DNA of 64,000 nt, taken from Planctomycetota bacterium (GTDB lineage: Bacteria > Planctomycetota > Phycisphaerae > Phycisphaerales > UBA1924). A program made the position numbers and the translations under genes. Location of the stretch: assembly GCA_024280755.1 (NCBI GenBank), contig JAJRPN010000022.1, positions 1-64,000 on the forward strand, written 5' to 3'. The notes beneath the pieces are model-generated. The model saw only the letters and a list, made by a program, of their open reading frames with translations. It made no database searches and was not told the origin of the DNA. This document shows positions 17,287 through 26,664 of this stretch, piece after piece (position 1 is the stretch's first letter; each line of letters starts with the position of its first letter).

Positions 17287-18729
17287 ATGTCACAGTTTAA
17301 TACCCAAAGCCCCGGGCAGCCGATGCAGACCGCGTACCAAAAAACGGTGCGCAACTGTTTTAATCTGGTTGAAGCAGGGCAGTATGACTCGGCGATCGCG
17401 TTATTGCTTGAGTGCTTGAAGCAGTCGCCTCAGGATTTGCAGGTGCTTCGGATGCTGGGCAACTCGATGATGATGATCGATCAGAGTGTCGAAGCGATTC
17501 GGTATTTGAACTTTGCGTGCAAGCTCGATCCGAAGAATCCGGATCTGCTCTGCGATCTTGCATCTGCATTGCGTCGGCTCGACGAACTCCGCAAGGCGCA
17601 CCAGGCTGTAGATACCGCGCTTAAGGTCGCGCCAAACTATCCGCGTGCGGTGATGGTCAAGGCGAGGCTTTTGCAATCGCACGGGCAGTCTCCACGGGCT
17701 TTCGAGATTGTCGAAGGCGCAATCGAAGCGAACTTTGATCCGAGGGTGCTCGGGATTTATGGTCAGCTATGCCGAGAGCTCAAATGCCAGAGCAAGGGGA
17801 TCGATGCCCTGCGCAAAGGGCTTGTGATGCCCGATATTCCACGGACCGTTCGCCAAGATATGCTCTTTGTACTCGGGCATCTGCTCGATTCTGTTGGTGA
17901 GTATGACGAGGCGTTTGAATGCTTCTTTAAAGGCAACACGATGTCTGAGGATGGTGAGCATTCTGATCTTGGAAAATATCTTGAGCGGTGGGAGCCTGAG
18001 CGGTTCGCCGAGGTGCCTTCTTCAGGGATCGATGGGTCTCGCGCCGTCTTTATCGTCGGGATGCCTCGATCGGGCACAACACTCACCGAGCAGATTATTG
18101 CGTCGCATCCAAACGCCAACGGCATCGGCGAAGGGCAGCTTATTGATGCGTTGGCCCGACGGAAAGAACTCGACGAGTTCGATCAGGCGTACATCAACAA
18201 CTCGGGCGAGGCGTATCTGAAAATGCTCGATAAAAACTTCCCCGATCAATCGATCAAACGCGTGTGTGACAAGATGCCTGAGAACTTCTACTTCTCTGGG
18301 TTTATCTCGAGGATCCTGCCGGGTTCACACATTATCCATTGCAAGCGCAATCCAATTGACACATGCTTGTCGATCTATTTCCAGCGTTTTGGTCCTCGGC
18401 TGATGTATGCAACCGATCTTGAGTCGTGCGCTCAGCAGTATGTGATCTATACCAAAGTGATGGAGCACATCACCAACAAACTCGGGATCACCATGCACGA
18501 TGCGGTGTATGAAGAGACCACATCCAAGCCAGAGGAATCCATCCGCGCGATGCTCGGGCATGTTGGATTGCCGTTTGATCAGGCGTGTATGGATTTTCAC
18601 AAGAGCAAGAAATCAGTGCATACCGCGAGCGCTGCCCAGATCCGTCAGCCGATGTATACCAGCTCAACCGAGCGGTGGAAGAACTACGAGAAGCACATTG
18701 GGCCGATGATCGAGATTCTTCGCCTTTGA
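17287..18729 (+). CDS. TPR-sulfotransferase fusion protein (4)
   Basis: A 480-residue paralog lying 41 bases after gene 3, so probably cotranscribed. TPR-like repeats are followed by VGMPRSGTTLTEQII (about residue 255), DKMPENFYFSGFI and HCKRNPIDTCLSIYFQRF, an intact PAPS site with Asn in place of Asp in the RDP motif. GGAG ten bases before ATG 17287 supports the start over the upstream frame start at 17260. It ends at a shared bidirectional terminator. Confidence 0.88.
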   Translation: MSQFNTQSPGQPMQTAYQKTVRNCFNLVEAGQYDSAIALLLECLKQSPQDLQVLRMLGNSMMMIDQSVEAIRYLNFACKLDPKNPDLLCDLASALRRLDELRKAHQAVDTALKVAPNYPRAVMVKARLLQSHGQSPRAFEIVEGAIEANFDPRVLGIYGQLCRELKCQSKGIDALRKGLVMPDIPRTVRQDMLFVLGHLLDSVGEYDEAFECFFKGNTMSEDGEHSDLGKYLERWEPERFAEVPSSGIDGSRAVFIVGMPRSGTTLTEQIIASHPNANGIGEGQLIDALARRKELDEFDQAYINNSGEAYLKMLDKNFPDQSIKRVCDKMPENFYFSGFISRILPGSHIIHCKRNPIDTCLSIYFQRFGPRLMYATDLESCAQQYVIYTKVMEHITNKLGITMHDAVYEETTSKPEESIRAMLGHVGLPFDQACMDFHKSKKSVHTASAAQIRQPMYTSSTERWKNYEKHIGPMIEILRL

Positions 18730-18770
18730 TGAAGAAGTGAACCGGGCTGAACCAGAGAGAGATGAGACAG

Positions 18771-18803
18771 AAAAAAACGCCGAGCAATCGCTCGGCGTTT
18801 TTT
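18771..18803. terminator. Bidirectional terminator
   Basis: Perfect stem ACGCCGAGC/GCTCGGCGT with an AATC loop, A7 on the left and T6 on the right. It sits between the convergent sulfotransferase and OmpH-like genes and can stop both. Confidence 0.9.
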
Positions 18804-18829
18804 GATGTTGAATCAGAGCGATAGAGTGC

Positions 18830-19558
18830 TTATTCGTCTTCGGTGACGGGCACTTCGACTGCTGGTGTGACTGCTTCTGGTGCAGTTGCTTGAGCATCTG
18901 TTTGCGTAGTTGTTTCAGTTGTTACTTCATCTTCGACTACTGGCTCGGGTGCCTTTTCAGGATATCCGAGCTTGACGCGAACGAGTTCGGTCAGGTCGGT
19001 GCCATTTGGCGGGGTCATCAATGGGCGAGCGAGGATTTCTTGGGTGATGCCTGTGATGGTATCGGTTTGGATTAGTTCGCCATCGGCTCGTGTTGCGAAG
19101 ACAAACGCGAACCCTTCTTGTGCACCGATCTCATTGGCCGCCGCATAGATCTCGCGGTATCCTTTGGTGATCTGCTGAGCGATAAGCGTCTGGTAGCTCG
19201 CGCTGATTTGTTGGCTTGCATTTTGGAGTTGCCCAGAGAATGCCTGGTACTGCTGATAGACAGCCGCCCCGTTTGGATCGTCGGGCTGCATGGTGTTGAG
19301 TTGGATTTCCAGCTGGGAGATCTGCTCTTTGAGTTCGGCGAGTGCTTCGGTCGATTTGGTGTTGAACTCTGCTCGGGCGGTTGCCATGTCTTCAACAAGC
19401 AATGCCTTGTCGATGAGGTTGAAGACATCGACGAATGCGATATCACCCGTTTCGATCGAATAGCGTTTGTTCGCGTCTGCGGGCGAAACGATCATGGTGA
19501 TGACGATGGTCGCGAGGATCGCGGTGGTCAGGGTGAAGAGTTGCGTCGTGCGCTTCAT
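18830..19558 (-). CDS. OmpH/Skp-like periplasmic chaperone
   Basis: A 242-residue protein with an N-terminal signal or anchor helix (about 8-28), then IAFVDVFNLIDKAL, a long coiled coil (about 60-140), and QITKGYREIYAAANEIGAQEGFAFVF. This is the OmpH/Skp pattern, with the coiled-coil arms replaced by a Gln-rich helix pair. The tail of about 40 residues is Glu/Val/Thr-rich and low in complexity. Skp-type proteins hold unfolded outer-membrane proteins. A GGAG Shine-Dalgarno precedes the ATG. bamA and lpx genes, common neighbours elsewhere, are absent. Confidence 0.8.
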   Translation of the reverse strand: MKRTTQLFTLTTAILATIVITMIVSPADANKRYSIETGDIAFVDVFNLIDKALLVEDMATARAEFNTKSTEALAELKEQISQLEIQLNTMQPDDPNGAAVYQQYQAFSGQLQNASQQISASYQTLIAQQITKGYREIYAAANEIGAQEGFAFVFATRADGELIQTDTITGITQEILARPLMTPPNGTDLTELVRVKLGYPEKAPEPVVEDEVTTETTTQTDAQATAPEAVTPAVEVPVTEDE

Positions 19559-19710
19559 ATTGGATACTCCGTTTGGATCAAAAAACTGTGTGAATCGCGC
19601 CGAGCGCGTATAGTTTGGTCACAACTGTACGGCTGCGATCTCGGTTCGTGTTCATAGTGGATACGAAAAACAGCCCAGTTGTTCATTTTTCTGCTCGATT
19701 GGAGCCCATG

Positions 19711-20853
19711 ATGCGCGATCAACGCCTTGATAAACTTGCCGATGTCATTGTTCGATACTCAACAAAGATCAAAAAAGGCGATCTGGTCGCAATCGGTGCC
19801 GATCCCATCGCCATGCCCATGGTCGAGGCCACCTTTGAAGCCGTCCTCAAGGCCGGCGGAAATCCGTTCTGGTCGATGCGCAACTCCACCTTCGCCGACA
19901 TCCTCTTTGAGCACGGGACCGACGAGCAACTCAAGTTTCTCAACCCCGTCGAGATGTATCTTACCGAGACGGTCGATGTGAGCATTGGGCTTTGGGCCGA
20001 TACCAATACCAAATCGCTCTCGCGTGTGGATTCAAAGAAGGTCGCGATGAACCGCGTCGCCAATGGCCCGCGGATGGACACCTTCCTCAAACGCGCAGCC
20101 GACGGGGATCTTCGTTGGTGCGGCACGCTCTATCCGACCCTCGCTTCCGCCCAAGATGCTGAAATGTCACTCGCCCAATACGAAAAATTCGTCTTCGAAG
20201 CCGGGCTTCTTCATCTGCCCGATCCAGTCGCTGCGTGGGAACAGATCCACGCCCGCCAACAACTCGTGTGCGATTTTCTCCAAACCAAAGACGAGCTTCA
20301 TTTCAAAGCACCCGCCCGCGACGGGCACGACGGCACCGACCTTCGCGTGAATGTCGATAAGAGCAAGTCCATCTGGATCAACTGCTCCGGCGGCGAGAAC
20401 TTCCCCGACGGCGAAGTCTTCTGTGGCCCACAAAGCGCAGACGGCCATGTCAACTACACCTTCCCCGGGGTTTACAACGGACGAGAGGTTGAGGGGATTC
20501 GCTTGGAGTTCAAGGACAACCGGGTCGTCAACGCGAGTGCAACAAAGAACGAGGAGTTCTTGATCGCCATGCTCGACCAAGACGAGGGGGCCCGTAACAT
20601 GGGCGAGATCGCCATCGGCACCAATTATTCGATCAAAGAGTTCTCCAAGAACACCCTCTTCGACGAAAAGATCGGAGGCACCTTCCACGCCGCCTGCGGC
20701 ATGGGCTACCCAGAATCCGGCTCAACCAACGAGAGCGCCCTCCACTGGGACATGGTCTGCGATCTCCGCGAAGGCGGCACCATCGCAGCGGATGGCGAAG
20801 TCTTCCACAAAGACGGTAAGTTCCTGAATTCAGCTTGGCCGGGGAATGAGTGA
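19711..20853 (+). CDS. M29 family aminopeptidase (AmpS-like)
   Basis: A 380-residue dinuclear metal aminopeptidase. Likely ligands are visible: Glu in SGGENFPDGEV, Glu in GEIAIGTN, His in GGTFHAACG, and His/Asp in ALHWDMV. The N-terminal segment LADVIVRYSTKIKKGDLV is typical of M29. It releases N-terminal residues from peptides in the cytosol. ATG 19711 has GGAG six bases upstream; the longer frame from 19615 has none. Codons are more C-ending than in flanking genes, perhaps reflecting high expression or another origin. Confidence 0.93.
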   Translation: MRDQRLDKLADVIVRYSTKIKKGDLVAIGADPIAMPMVEATFEAVLKAGGNPFWSMRNSTFADILFEHGTDEQLKFLNPVEMYLTETVDVSIGLWADTNTKSLSRVDSKKVAMNRVANGPRMDTFLKRAADGDLRWCGTLYPTLASAQDAEMSLAQYEKFVFEAGLLHLPDPVAAWEQIHARQQLVCDFLQTKDELHFKAPARDGHDGTDLRVNVDKSKSIWINCSGGENFPDGEVFCGPQSADGHVNYTFPGVYNGREVEGIRLEFKDNRVVNASATKNEEFLIAMLDQDEGARNMGEIAIGTNYSIKEFSKNTLFDEKIGGTFHAACGMGYPESGSTNESALHWDMVCDLREGGTIAADGEVFHKDGKFLNSAWPGNE

Positions 20854-20856
20854 GCT

Positions 20857-21195
20857 ATGAGTTGTGGCCCGATCGTTTCGATTAATTGCTCATTGATTGT
20901 AAATCGTGATACTTTTCATGATGTGTTTCAGGAAGCATTTGGTTTCCCAGCTTTCTACGGCAGGAATATGGATGCCTGGGTCGATTGCATGACTTATCTT
21001 GATGAAGAAGACGGCATGAGGTCAGTGACCATCAAGCCGGGTGAAGTGCTAACTCTCCAACTTGATAGCTACAAAGAGTTCAAGACCCGGTGTCCTGATA
21101 TTGCTCAAGACATTATTGAGTGCAGTGCATTTGTGAACTGGAGACGAAACGACACAGGCGAAAGCTCTGTGTTGGCTCTTTCGTTTTATAGTTAG
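20857..21195 (+). CDS. Barstar-family protein (orphan)
   Basis: A 112-residue protein matching the barstar (barnase inhibitor) fold: FHDVFQEAFGFPAFYGRNMDAW is the characteristic helix-loop that plugs the RNase active site (about residues 20-41). Barstar neutralises secreted or contact-delivered RNases. No barnase-like gene is adjacent, so it may be an orphan immunity gene. It starts three bases after the aminopeptidase stop, is lower in G+C than its neighbour, and is followed directly by repeats. Confidence 0.8.
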   Translation: MSCGPIVSINCSLIVNRDTFHDVFQEAFGFPAFYGRNMDAWVDCMTYLDEEDGMRSVTIKPGEVLTLQLDSYKEFKTRCPDIAQDIIECSAFVNWRRNDTGESSVLALSFYS

Positions 21196-21744
21196 TATGC
21201 CGGGTGCCACGCCTTGACCGTCTTCGGCAAGGCGTGTCTTTCAATGCTGGCTGTATACTGAGAACACTGCTTGCCGAAGACGGTCAAGCAGTGGCACCCT
21301 TACTGCTATTGGTGCCTCGACTCGCCCTCTATGGGCGCAGTCGGGATCGGTTGCGCCGTTTTTAATGACCTCATTGCGCCGAAGACGGCGAGTAAGGGCA
21401 CCCAGATTACGCGATATCCAGTAGATCCAGATCCGGCATCTGTGCCCAACTCGCCTCCCCCGGGCCTCCGGGGAAGGTGTCGCGCAGCGACGGAGGGGGT
21501 CTTATTCTTCCCTCTTCCCTAATTGCCTATTGCCTTCTTTCAAAGAAGACCCCCTCCGCCTCGAAGACTCGGCACCTCCCCCACAAGCGTGGGGGAGGCG
21601 AATGATGGCCGGGTACCCTGGCAGGAACGGAGACTATCCGCGAATCAAAGACCTGCTTTGCCCTCCCGTTGGTCGGGTCAGAAGCAGGGCACCAAAAGAA
21701 GAGATGAAGATCACAGGCGGGACACCTGTGCTACCAAGAGGGAT
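21196..21744. repeat. Second mosaic intergenic repeat array
   Basis: About 550 bases without a credible gene. It contains two C-type hairpins (21204-21237 and 21271-21298, the GACCGTC/CGGCAAG type), an R1 inverted pair (21454-21598), a D module (21651-21693) and an E hairpin (21712-21734), all shared with the 8.2-8.6 kb array. The order differs (C-C-R1-D-E against D-C-R1-E). The E module ends about ten bases from the stop of the zinc-ribbon gene. Confidence 0.85.
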
Positions 21745-22149
21745 TTATAGTTTCGTACCATCGCGCATTGTTCGGCGAGCAGTGTGGGAATCGAGGTTTT
21801 GGCCGCATTCTGGGCAGGTGGTGGGCTTGGGGAGGTTGGTGACATCGTATTGGCAGAAGAAGCAATGCCCGTCGAGGGTGATGGCGCGTTGGTAGTCTTC
21901 GAGGATCGCATCCCAGATGCCTGCGATTGATTCGTTGGCGATTTGGTGCTGGATCGGAGTGGGGGATTCAAGGATAATGAGGAATCGGTCTTTGCGTTTG
22001 GTATACGATTCGACGGCTTTGGCGCGGACGCCTCGGATAGATAAGCCGTAGAGAATCTGAGCAACATCGGATGCCGCGTTGGCAGTGGTGATGACAGATG
22101 ATGGATCGATGATGGGTTCTTGCACGGATGAGGATAGGAAGATCGCCAA
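21745..22149 (-). CDS. Small protein with C-terminal zinc ribbon
   Basis: A 134-residue protein. Residues about 15-85 look like a small alpha/beta domain of the kind seen in DUF2007-like signal proteins (tentative). They are followed by a CFFCQYDV...CPECG zinc ribbon and a short basic tail. Function unknown. It is divergent from rsmH with only 15 bases between the start codons, so the promoters must overlap coding DNA. Confidence 0.72.
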   Translation of the reverse strand: MAIFLSSSVQEPIIDPSSVITTANAASDVAQILYGLSIRGVRAKAVESYTKRKDRFLIILESPTPIQHQIANESIAGIWDAILEDYQRAITLDGHCFFCQYDVTNLPKPTTCPECGQNLDSHTARRTMRDGTKL

Positions 22150-22164
22150 GGTCTATCCTCCCGT

Positions 22165-23136
22165 ATGGCTGATGAACTGAACCATATTCCTGTGCTGCCC
22201 AACGAGGTGGTTGAACTGCTCGATCCGCAACCCGGCGAGGTCTTTGTTGATTGCACCGCCGGGCTTGGCGGGCATGCGGCGTTGATCGCCGCCAAGATTG
22301 GGCCAACGGGCACCATTGTGCTCAATGATCTCGATCAAGGGAACTTGGATCGTGCGAAGTCGTTTGTTTCCAGTGTGTTATGTCCTGATGATCCGAGTTC
22401 AGCCAAGGTGCATGCGATCTGTGGGAACTTTGCCGATCTGCCCGCCAAACTCAAAGCGATGGGCATCTCGGCGGACATGATTTTGGCCGATCTTGGGTTT
22501 GCGAGCACGCAGGTGGATGATCCTGAGCGAGGATTAAGTTTTCGTTTTTCTGGGCCTTTGGATATGCGATTGGATCAATCGACCCCCATCACGGCAGCAG
22601 AACTGGTCAATACGCTCCCAGAAGCCGATTTGGCGGACATCATCTGGCGATATGGCGAAGAAAAATCGGCCCGTCGGATTGCATCTAAACTTGTTGAAGC
22701 CAGAGAGATTGAGCCGATTACAACGACTGATCGGCTTGCTGAGATTATTCGTTCTGCAAGCCGCGGACCACGCGGTTCGATCAATCCCGCAACAAAGACC
22801 TTCCAGGCGTTGCGGATCGCAGTCAATGACGAGTTGGGCAGCCTTGATGCGCTGCTCCGGGTCATGGGTATCGCGATTCGTAAACAATCCCAGTCGGGGA
22901 ACGGAAGTGAACCAAGCTGGATTGGCCAAGGCGCACGGGTCGCGATTATCGCGTTTCATTCGCTCGAAGATCGTCCGGTCAAACGGGCGTTCGGGGAGTG
23001 GGCGAAGTCGGGATGGATCAAGCCGATCACTCGGGGCGTGGTCATCGGGAGCGATTCCGAGATCAGGTCCAACCCGCGGTCGCGCAGTGCCAAGCTGCGG
23101 GTATGCAAGTCGGTTCGTGGAGACGCGAACGGATAG
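22165..23136 (+). CDS. rsmH: 16S rRNA (cytosine-1402-N4)-methyltransferase RsmH
   Basis: SAM-dependent methylation of C1402 in the 16S rRNA P site. The 323-residue protein starts HIPVLPNEVVELL, has the SAM loop VDCTAGLGGHAAL, the family signature NPATKTFQALRIAVNDEL, and FHSLEDRPVKRAF near residue 260. First gene of the division and wall cluster. The Shine-Dalgarno is weak. A later ATG is unlikely because the conserved N terminus would be lost. Confidence 0.96.
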   Translation: MADELNHIPVLPNEVVELLDPQPGEVFVDCTAGLGGHAALIAAKIGPTGTIVLNDLDQGNLDRAKSFVSSVLCPDDPSSAKVHAICGNFADLPAKLKAMGISADMILADLGFASTQVDDPERGLSFRFSGPLDMRLDQSTPITAAELVNTLPEADLADIIWRYGEEKSARRIASKLVEAREIEPITTTDRLAEIIRSASRGPRGSINPATKTFQALRIAVNDELGSLDALLRVMGIAIRKQSQSGNGSEPSWIGQGARVAIIAFHSLEDRPVKRAFGEWAKSGWIKPITRGVVIGSDSEIRSNPRSRSAKLRVCKSVRGDANG

Positions 23137-23239
23137 ATTCAGATTGTGTTATTGCTCCGGGTCAAGGATCGACTCTGGGTAGGTCTGCATATTTGATAGT
23201 TGATGCTCCATATCTCCTCTTAGCCGCAAGGAAGCGATC

Positions 23240-24037
23240 GTGACCAGAGAAAGCAAACTCGCCCTCATCATCGGATTCGTTCTCGTACTCGTCGTTGGCG
23301 TTTTGGTCAGCGATCATTTTTCGCAGGCCAACACGATGATGCTCGATCAGCAAGCATCGAATGAAGAGCGGATCGCAGCCGGGCCAATCACCCAGCTTGG
23401 TCAGCGCGAACAAGAGGGGATCAAGAAGGCTGTTGGCTCGGCGTTTGGTACTCCACAGAGGACATCTGCCCCCGTCCAACAATTCGCACCCGTTGAGATT
23501 CGCAATGGCCGCAGCAGTGTCGCAACAAACTCGAACGCGCCTGGCTCGATCCTCGATCGTGCATTGAACCATGTGCAAGAGACCGAGTTCCCGCAGGCGG
23601 CTCAAAGATCACAGCGTTCGCACCAGCCCAAGAGCCGACCATTGCCAGGATCTACAACGATCAAGCATGATCTGTACAAGGTTGTTGCGGGCGATTCGCT
23701 CATCAAAATCGCACGAAAAAAACTCGGCGATGGTCAACGCTGGAACGAGATCCACACGCTCAACGCCGATGTGCTTGGTCCAGACGCGATTCTCAAGATC
23801 GGGGTTTATCTCAAGTTGCCAGCCGATGCCAAGCAGGATGGAACACGCTCGGGCACAACCCAGTCAAGATCAACATCGCCGACAAGTTACAAGGTTGTTT
23901 CGGGCGATACCCTCGGGCAGATCTCGATGAAGTTTTTAGGCACATCAAAGCGTGCAGATGAGATCGCGGAGTTAAACGGGCTAGAGAGTGCCAACTCGAT
24001 TCGTATCGGGATGACGCTCAAGATCCCGGCCAAGTAA
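23240..24037 (+). CDS. Membrane-anchored protein with two LysM domains
   Basis: A 265-residue protein: one TM helix (about 7-25), a long Gln/Ser-rich linker, then two LysM peptidoglycan-binding domains (about 145-195, YKVVAGDSLIKIARKKLG; and about 215-262, YKVVSGDTLGQISMKFLG). It probably binds the wall near the division apparatus, in keeping with its place between rsmH and ftsI. No catalytic domain. GTG start with AAGGAAG five bases upstream. Confidence 0.88.
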   Translation: MTRESKLALIIGFVLVLVVGVLVSDHFSQANTMMLDQQASNEERIAAGPITQLGQREQEGIKKAVGSAFGTPQRTSAPVQQFAPVEIRNGRSSVATNSNAPGSILDRALNHVQETEFPQAAQRSQRSHQPKSRPLPGSTTIKHDLYKVVAGDSLIKIARKKLGDGQRWNEIHTLNADVLGPDAILKIGVYLKLPADAKQDGTRSGTTQSRSTSPTSYKVVSGDTLGQISMKFLGTSKRADEIAELNGLESANSIRIGMTLKIPAK

Positions 24038-24065
24038 TGTACAAACGAGTGTGTGGAGTCTGATT

Positions 24066-24440
24066 GTGTTTATCAAGTTGGTGGTTTTGATTCTGGTATG
24101 CGGGAGCAGTGGGGTGGGTTTGCTCTCGGTGCGCCAGTCTAGGTTGCAGGCAGCCCATGAGATGGCCGAGGCTCGCCATCGCAGCCAAAGGCTCGACGAG
24201 CGGGTCGGCGAGATCCGAACACAGATCGCCCAGTCTTGCACACCCCAACGCGTGATCGAGATGCTCGCGCTTCAACACGAGCAGGATCAAGGCTACGATC
24301 CCGCGGTGCATCACCCGGTCCGGTTTACGAAGGCTCAGGATATGGAAGCTGTGGTCGAGGCTGATGCGTTGGATCCAAACGACCCGGCATGGATGGATGA
24401 GGCTTTCCGAACCGAGCATTCATGGATTCTTGAAGATTGA
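24066..24440 (+). CDS. FtsL-like small bitopic division protein
   Basis: A 124-residue protein: a TM helix near the N terminus, then a coiled-coil-like Arg/Glu-rich stretch (about 30-70) and an acidic tail. The size, topology and position just before ftsI are those of FtsL, which links FtsQ/FtsB and FtsW/FtsI. Sequence similarity cannot be judged because FtsL diverges quickly. GTG 24066 has GGAG seven bases upstream; an earlier GTG at 24051 is possible. The call rests mainly on context. Confidence 0.65.
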   Translation: MFIKLVVLILVCGSSGVGLLSVRQSRLQAAHEMAEARHRSQRLDERVGEIRTQIAQSCTPQRVIEMLALQHEQDQGYDPAVHHPVRFTKAQDMEAVVEADALDPNDPAWMDEAFRTEHSWILED

Positions 24441-24485
24441 TCACAGTGTAGTTCTGCACTCAAAATAGACACCGAAGGCTATCCC

Positions 24486-26594
24486 ATGCTCAATGAACGC
24501 GACGCACTGATGGAACCATCGCCTGCTGATTCTCAGCAACGATCTCGTAGCAGCCAGATCGCATGGATGCTCCGAATCGGGACGCTCCTCGGGCTAGCAA
24601 TCGTACTCGGGCGCGTGGTTCAGCTTCAACTTGCGCCAAGCGAACAACTCCAAGGCTTTGTCGCTTCACGAACAACATCGCAAACGCTCAAATCAGTCCG
24701 AGGCGATATCCTCGATCGCCGAGGGCGCGTATTGGCGACCACCCGTGTGGGCTATCGCGTGGTTGTCGATCCCGTTGGTTTGTATGATGCGATGAAACGC
24801 AATCCATCAGCGATTGATCTGGTCATCGTCAACTTGGGCAGCGTGATCGATCTGCCAACCGATCAGATCGCGGCAAGATTGATCCGCAAGATGGTGCGCA
24901 ACGACGAGATCCGTGCCTCGGGGAGTACAAAGCCAACAACTCAGAAAGCGTCAGTTGTGGGTATCGCAACGATTGGCACACCAGATGGTGCGACCAAGGG
25001 GAAGGCGTTAAAGCTCTCTCGGTATCTGCCGATGGGATCGGTGCTCGATCAAGAACAGACCCAACGGGTTCGAGACTTGAAAAAGGCGGGTAAGCTGCCG
25101 AGCGTTACGCTTGAGCATACCCCTATGCGTGTACAAACCGGCGAAGCACTCGTCGGCTCGATCGTGGGCAAGTTTGGCTATACACCAACGGGCACCGAGC
25201 GGACAGGTGTGCTTGGGGCTGAGAAACTCTTTAACGATCGACTTGTCGGCGAAGACGGCTCAAAGACCTATGTGCGCGATCATAAAGGACGCCCGCTGTG
25301 GGTCCAACGCGGAGCATGGATCGAAAGTGATAAAGGGCAAGATGTTCGGCTCAGTATCGATCTCGAACTTCAACGCATGGTCTATAAAGAACTTGTCAAA
25401 GGGGTCGAGGAGGTCGATGCTGCGGGCGGACGCGCGATCGTGCTCAACCCACACACCGGCGAGATCTTGGCGATGAGCGATGTGCTTCGTGAGATCCCAG
25501 ATCTCGAAACCGTCCAATGGTGGGATCCAAAGTCAGATATCCCGCGCCCGCGGATGCCAAGGGTCGAAGATCAACCAAGGTACAAGGTGCTTCGTGATGA
25601 TCCCAACCGAGAGATCGAGCCCGCACTGGCGTACAACAGATGCCTGCAAGATATCTACGAGCCCGGCTCAACCTTCAAACCCTTCGCATGGACACTCGCC
25701 AAGACCAAAGGGTTGCTTCCTGACGACGAAGTGCTTGATATCAAGAAGATATCTATTCGCAATGAATACAACCGGGTGATTACTGATGTCTATACCTATG
25801 ACGATCTCGATAACTGGGATGCGGTGCTGCGGTATTCATCCAATATCGGTATGTCGATGGCGACCGCTCGGCTGAGCCATGAACAGTTGCGAACAGCCGT
25901 TCGGGCGCTCGGGTTTGGAAATAAAACCGGGATCGGGCTTGCTGGCGAATCGACGGGCATCGTGCAGTCAGAGAAGAACTGGGATAAATATACGCAGACC
26001 TCTGTCGGGATGGGATACGCTGTCGCGGTGACACCTATTCAGATGGTGCGTGCGTTTTCTGTATTTGCGCGCAAGGGTGAACTGGCGGGAACGCTCCCCG
26101 AGGTTCGGCTGACCGCAGATGGTGATCGGAGCAGGCCGGGTATGGTTGGCGACGAGATCATCATCGAGCGTGTGTTTTCTGCCCAAGCTGCCCAGCGCAC
26201 GATTTCGCCTATGCGCGAGGTTGCCAGGCGGATGGATCTCAACAGGGCTCGTCAATATCCAGATGAGCCTGAGTCGATGTATTCGATGTTTGGTAAATCC
26301 GGTACATCGCAGATTGCCCTCGTTCCTCCACCGGGCATGCTTGCACCCAAGACCAAGAAAGCGTATTACGAGAAGCAGCACCATTCGAGTTTCATTGTGG
26401 CAGCTCCTGCGGAGAATCCGCAGATCGTGGTGCTTGTGGTACTCGACGACATCGGCCCAGAACGCGTCCGCCAACGCCATCACTACGGATCTTGGGTGGC
26501 CGGCCCGGTTGTTCGGCGAATCGTCGAAAAAGCGCTACCCTATCTTGGGGTTGAGTCAGATTTGAATGACGATCAGGTCACGCAAGCCGAGTGA
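24486..26594 (+). CDS. ftsI: Septal peptidoglycan transpeptidase (FtsI/PBP3-like)
   Basis: Penicillin-binding transpeptidase that cross-links peptidoglycan at the septum. The 702-residue protein has an N-terminal TM helix (about 28-48), a dimerisation domain starting RGDILDRRGRVLA, and a transpeptidase domain with S395 in PGSTFKPF, YSSN near 451 and KSGTSQ near 603. There is an extra polar insertion around residues 150-180. Some planctomycetes keep a peptidoglycan wall, and this gene with rsmH and LysM supports that here. murE and other dcw genes do not follow. Confidence 0.93.
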   Translation: MLNERDALMEPSPADSQQRSRSSQIAWMLRIGTLLGLAIVLGRVVQLQLAPSEQLQGFVASRTTSQTLKSVRGDILDRRGRVLATTRVGYRVVVDPVGLYDAMKRNPSAIDLVIVNLGSVIDLPTDQIAARLIRKMVRNDEIRASGSTKPTTQKASVVGIATIGTPDGATKGKALKLSRYLPMGSVLDQEQTQRVRDLKKAGKLPSVTLEHTPMRVQTGEALVGSIVGKFGYTPTGTERTGVLGAEKLFNDRLVGEDGSKTYVRDHKGRPLWVQRGAWIESDKGQDVRLSIDLELQRMVYKELVKGVEEVDAAGGRAIVLNPHTGEILAMSDVLREIPDLETVQWWDPKSDIPRPRMPRVEDQPRYKVLRDDPNREIEPALAYNRCLQDIYEPGSTFKPFAWTLAKTKGLLPDDEVLDIKKISIRNEYNRVITDVYTYDDLDNWDAVLRYSSNIGMSMATARLSHEQLRTAVRALGFGNKTGIGLAGESTGIVQSEKNWDKYTQTSVGMGYAVAVTPIQMVRAFSVFARKGELAGTLPEVRLTADGDRSRPGMVGDEIIIERVFSAQAAQRTISPMREVARRMDLNRARQYPDEPESMYSMFGKSGTSQIALVPPPGMLAPKTKKAYYEKQHHSSFIVAAPAENPQIVVLVVLDDIGPERVRQRHHYGSWVAGPVVRRIVEKALPYLGVESDLNDDQVTQAE

Positions 26595-26664
26595 GGGCCT
26601 GAAAACACGGTTTTGTCCTGTTTTTGGACAAATTTGAGTGTTTTGGACTTGCTGGCTCTTGCAT

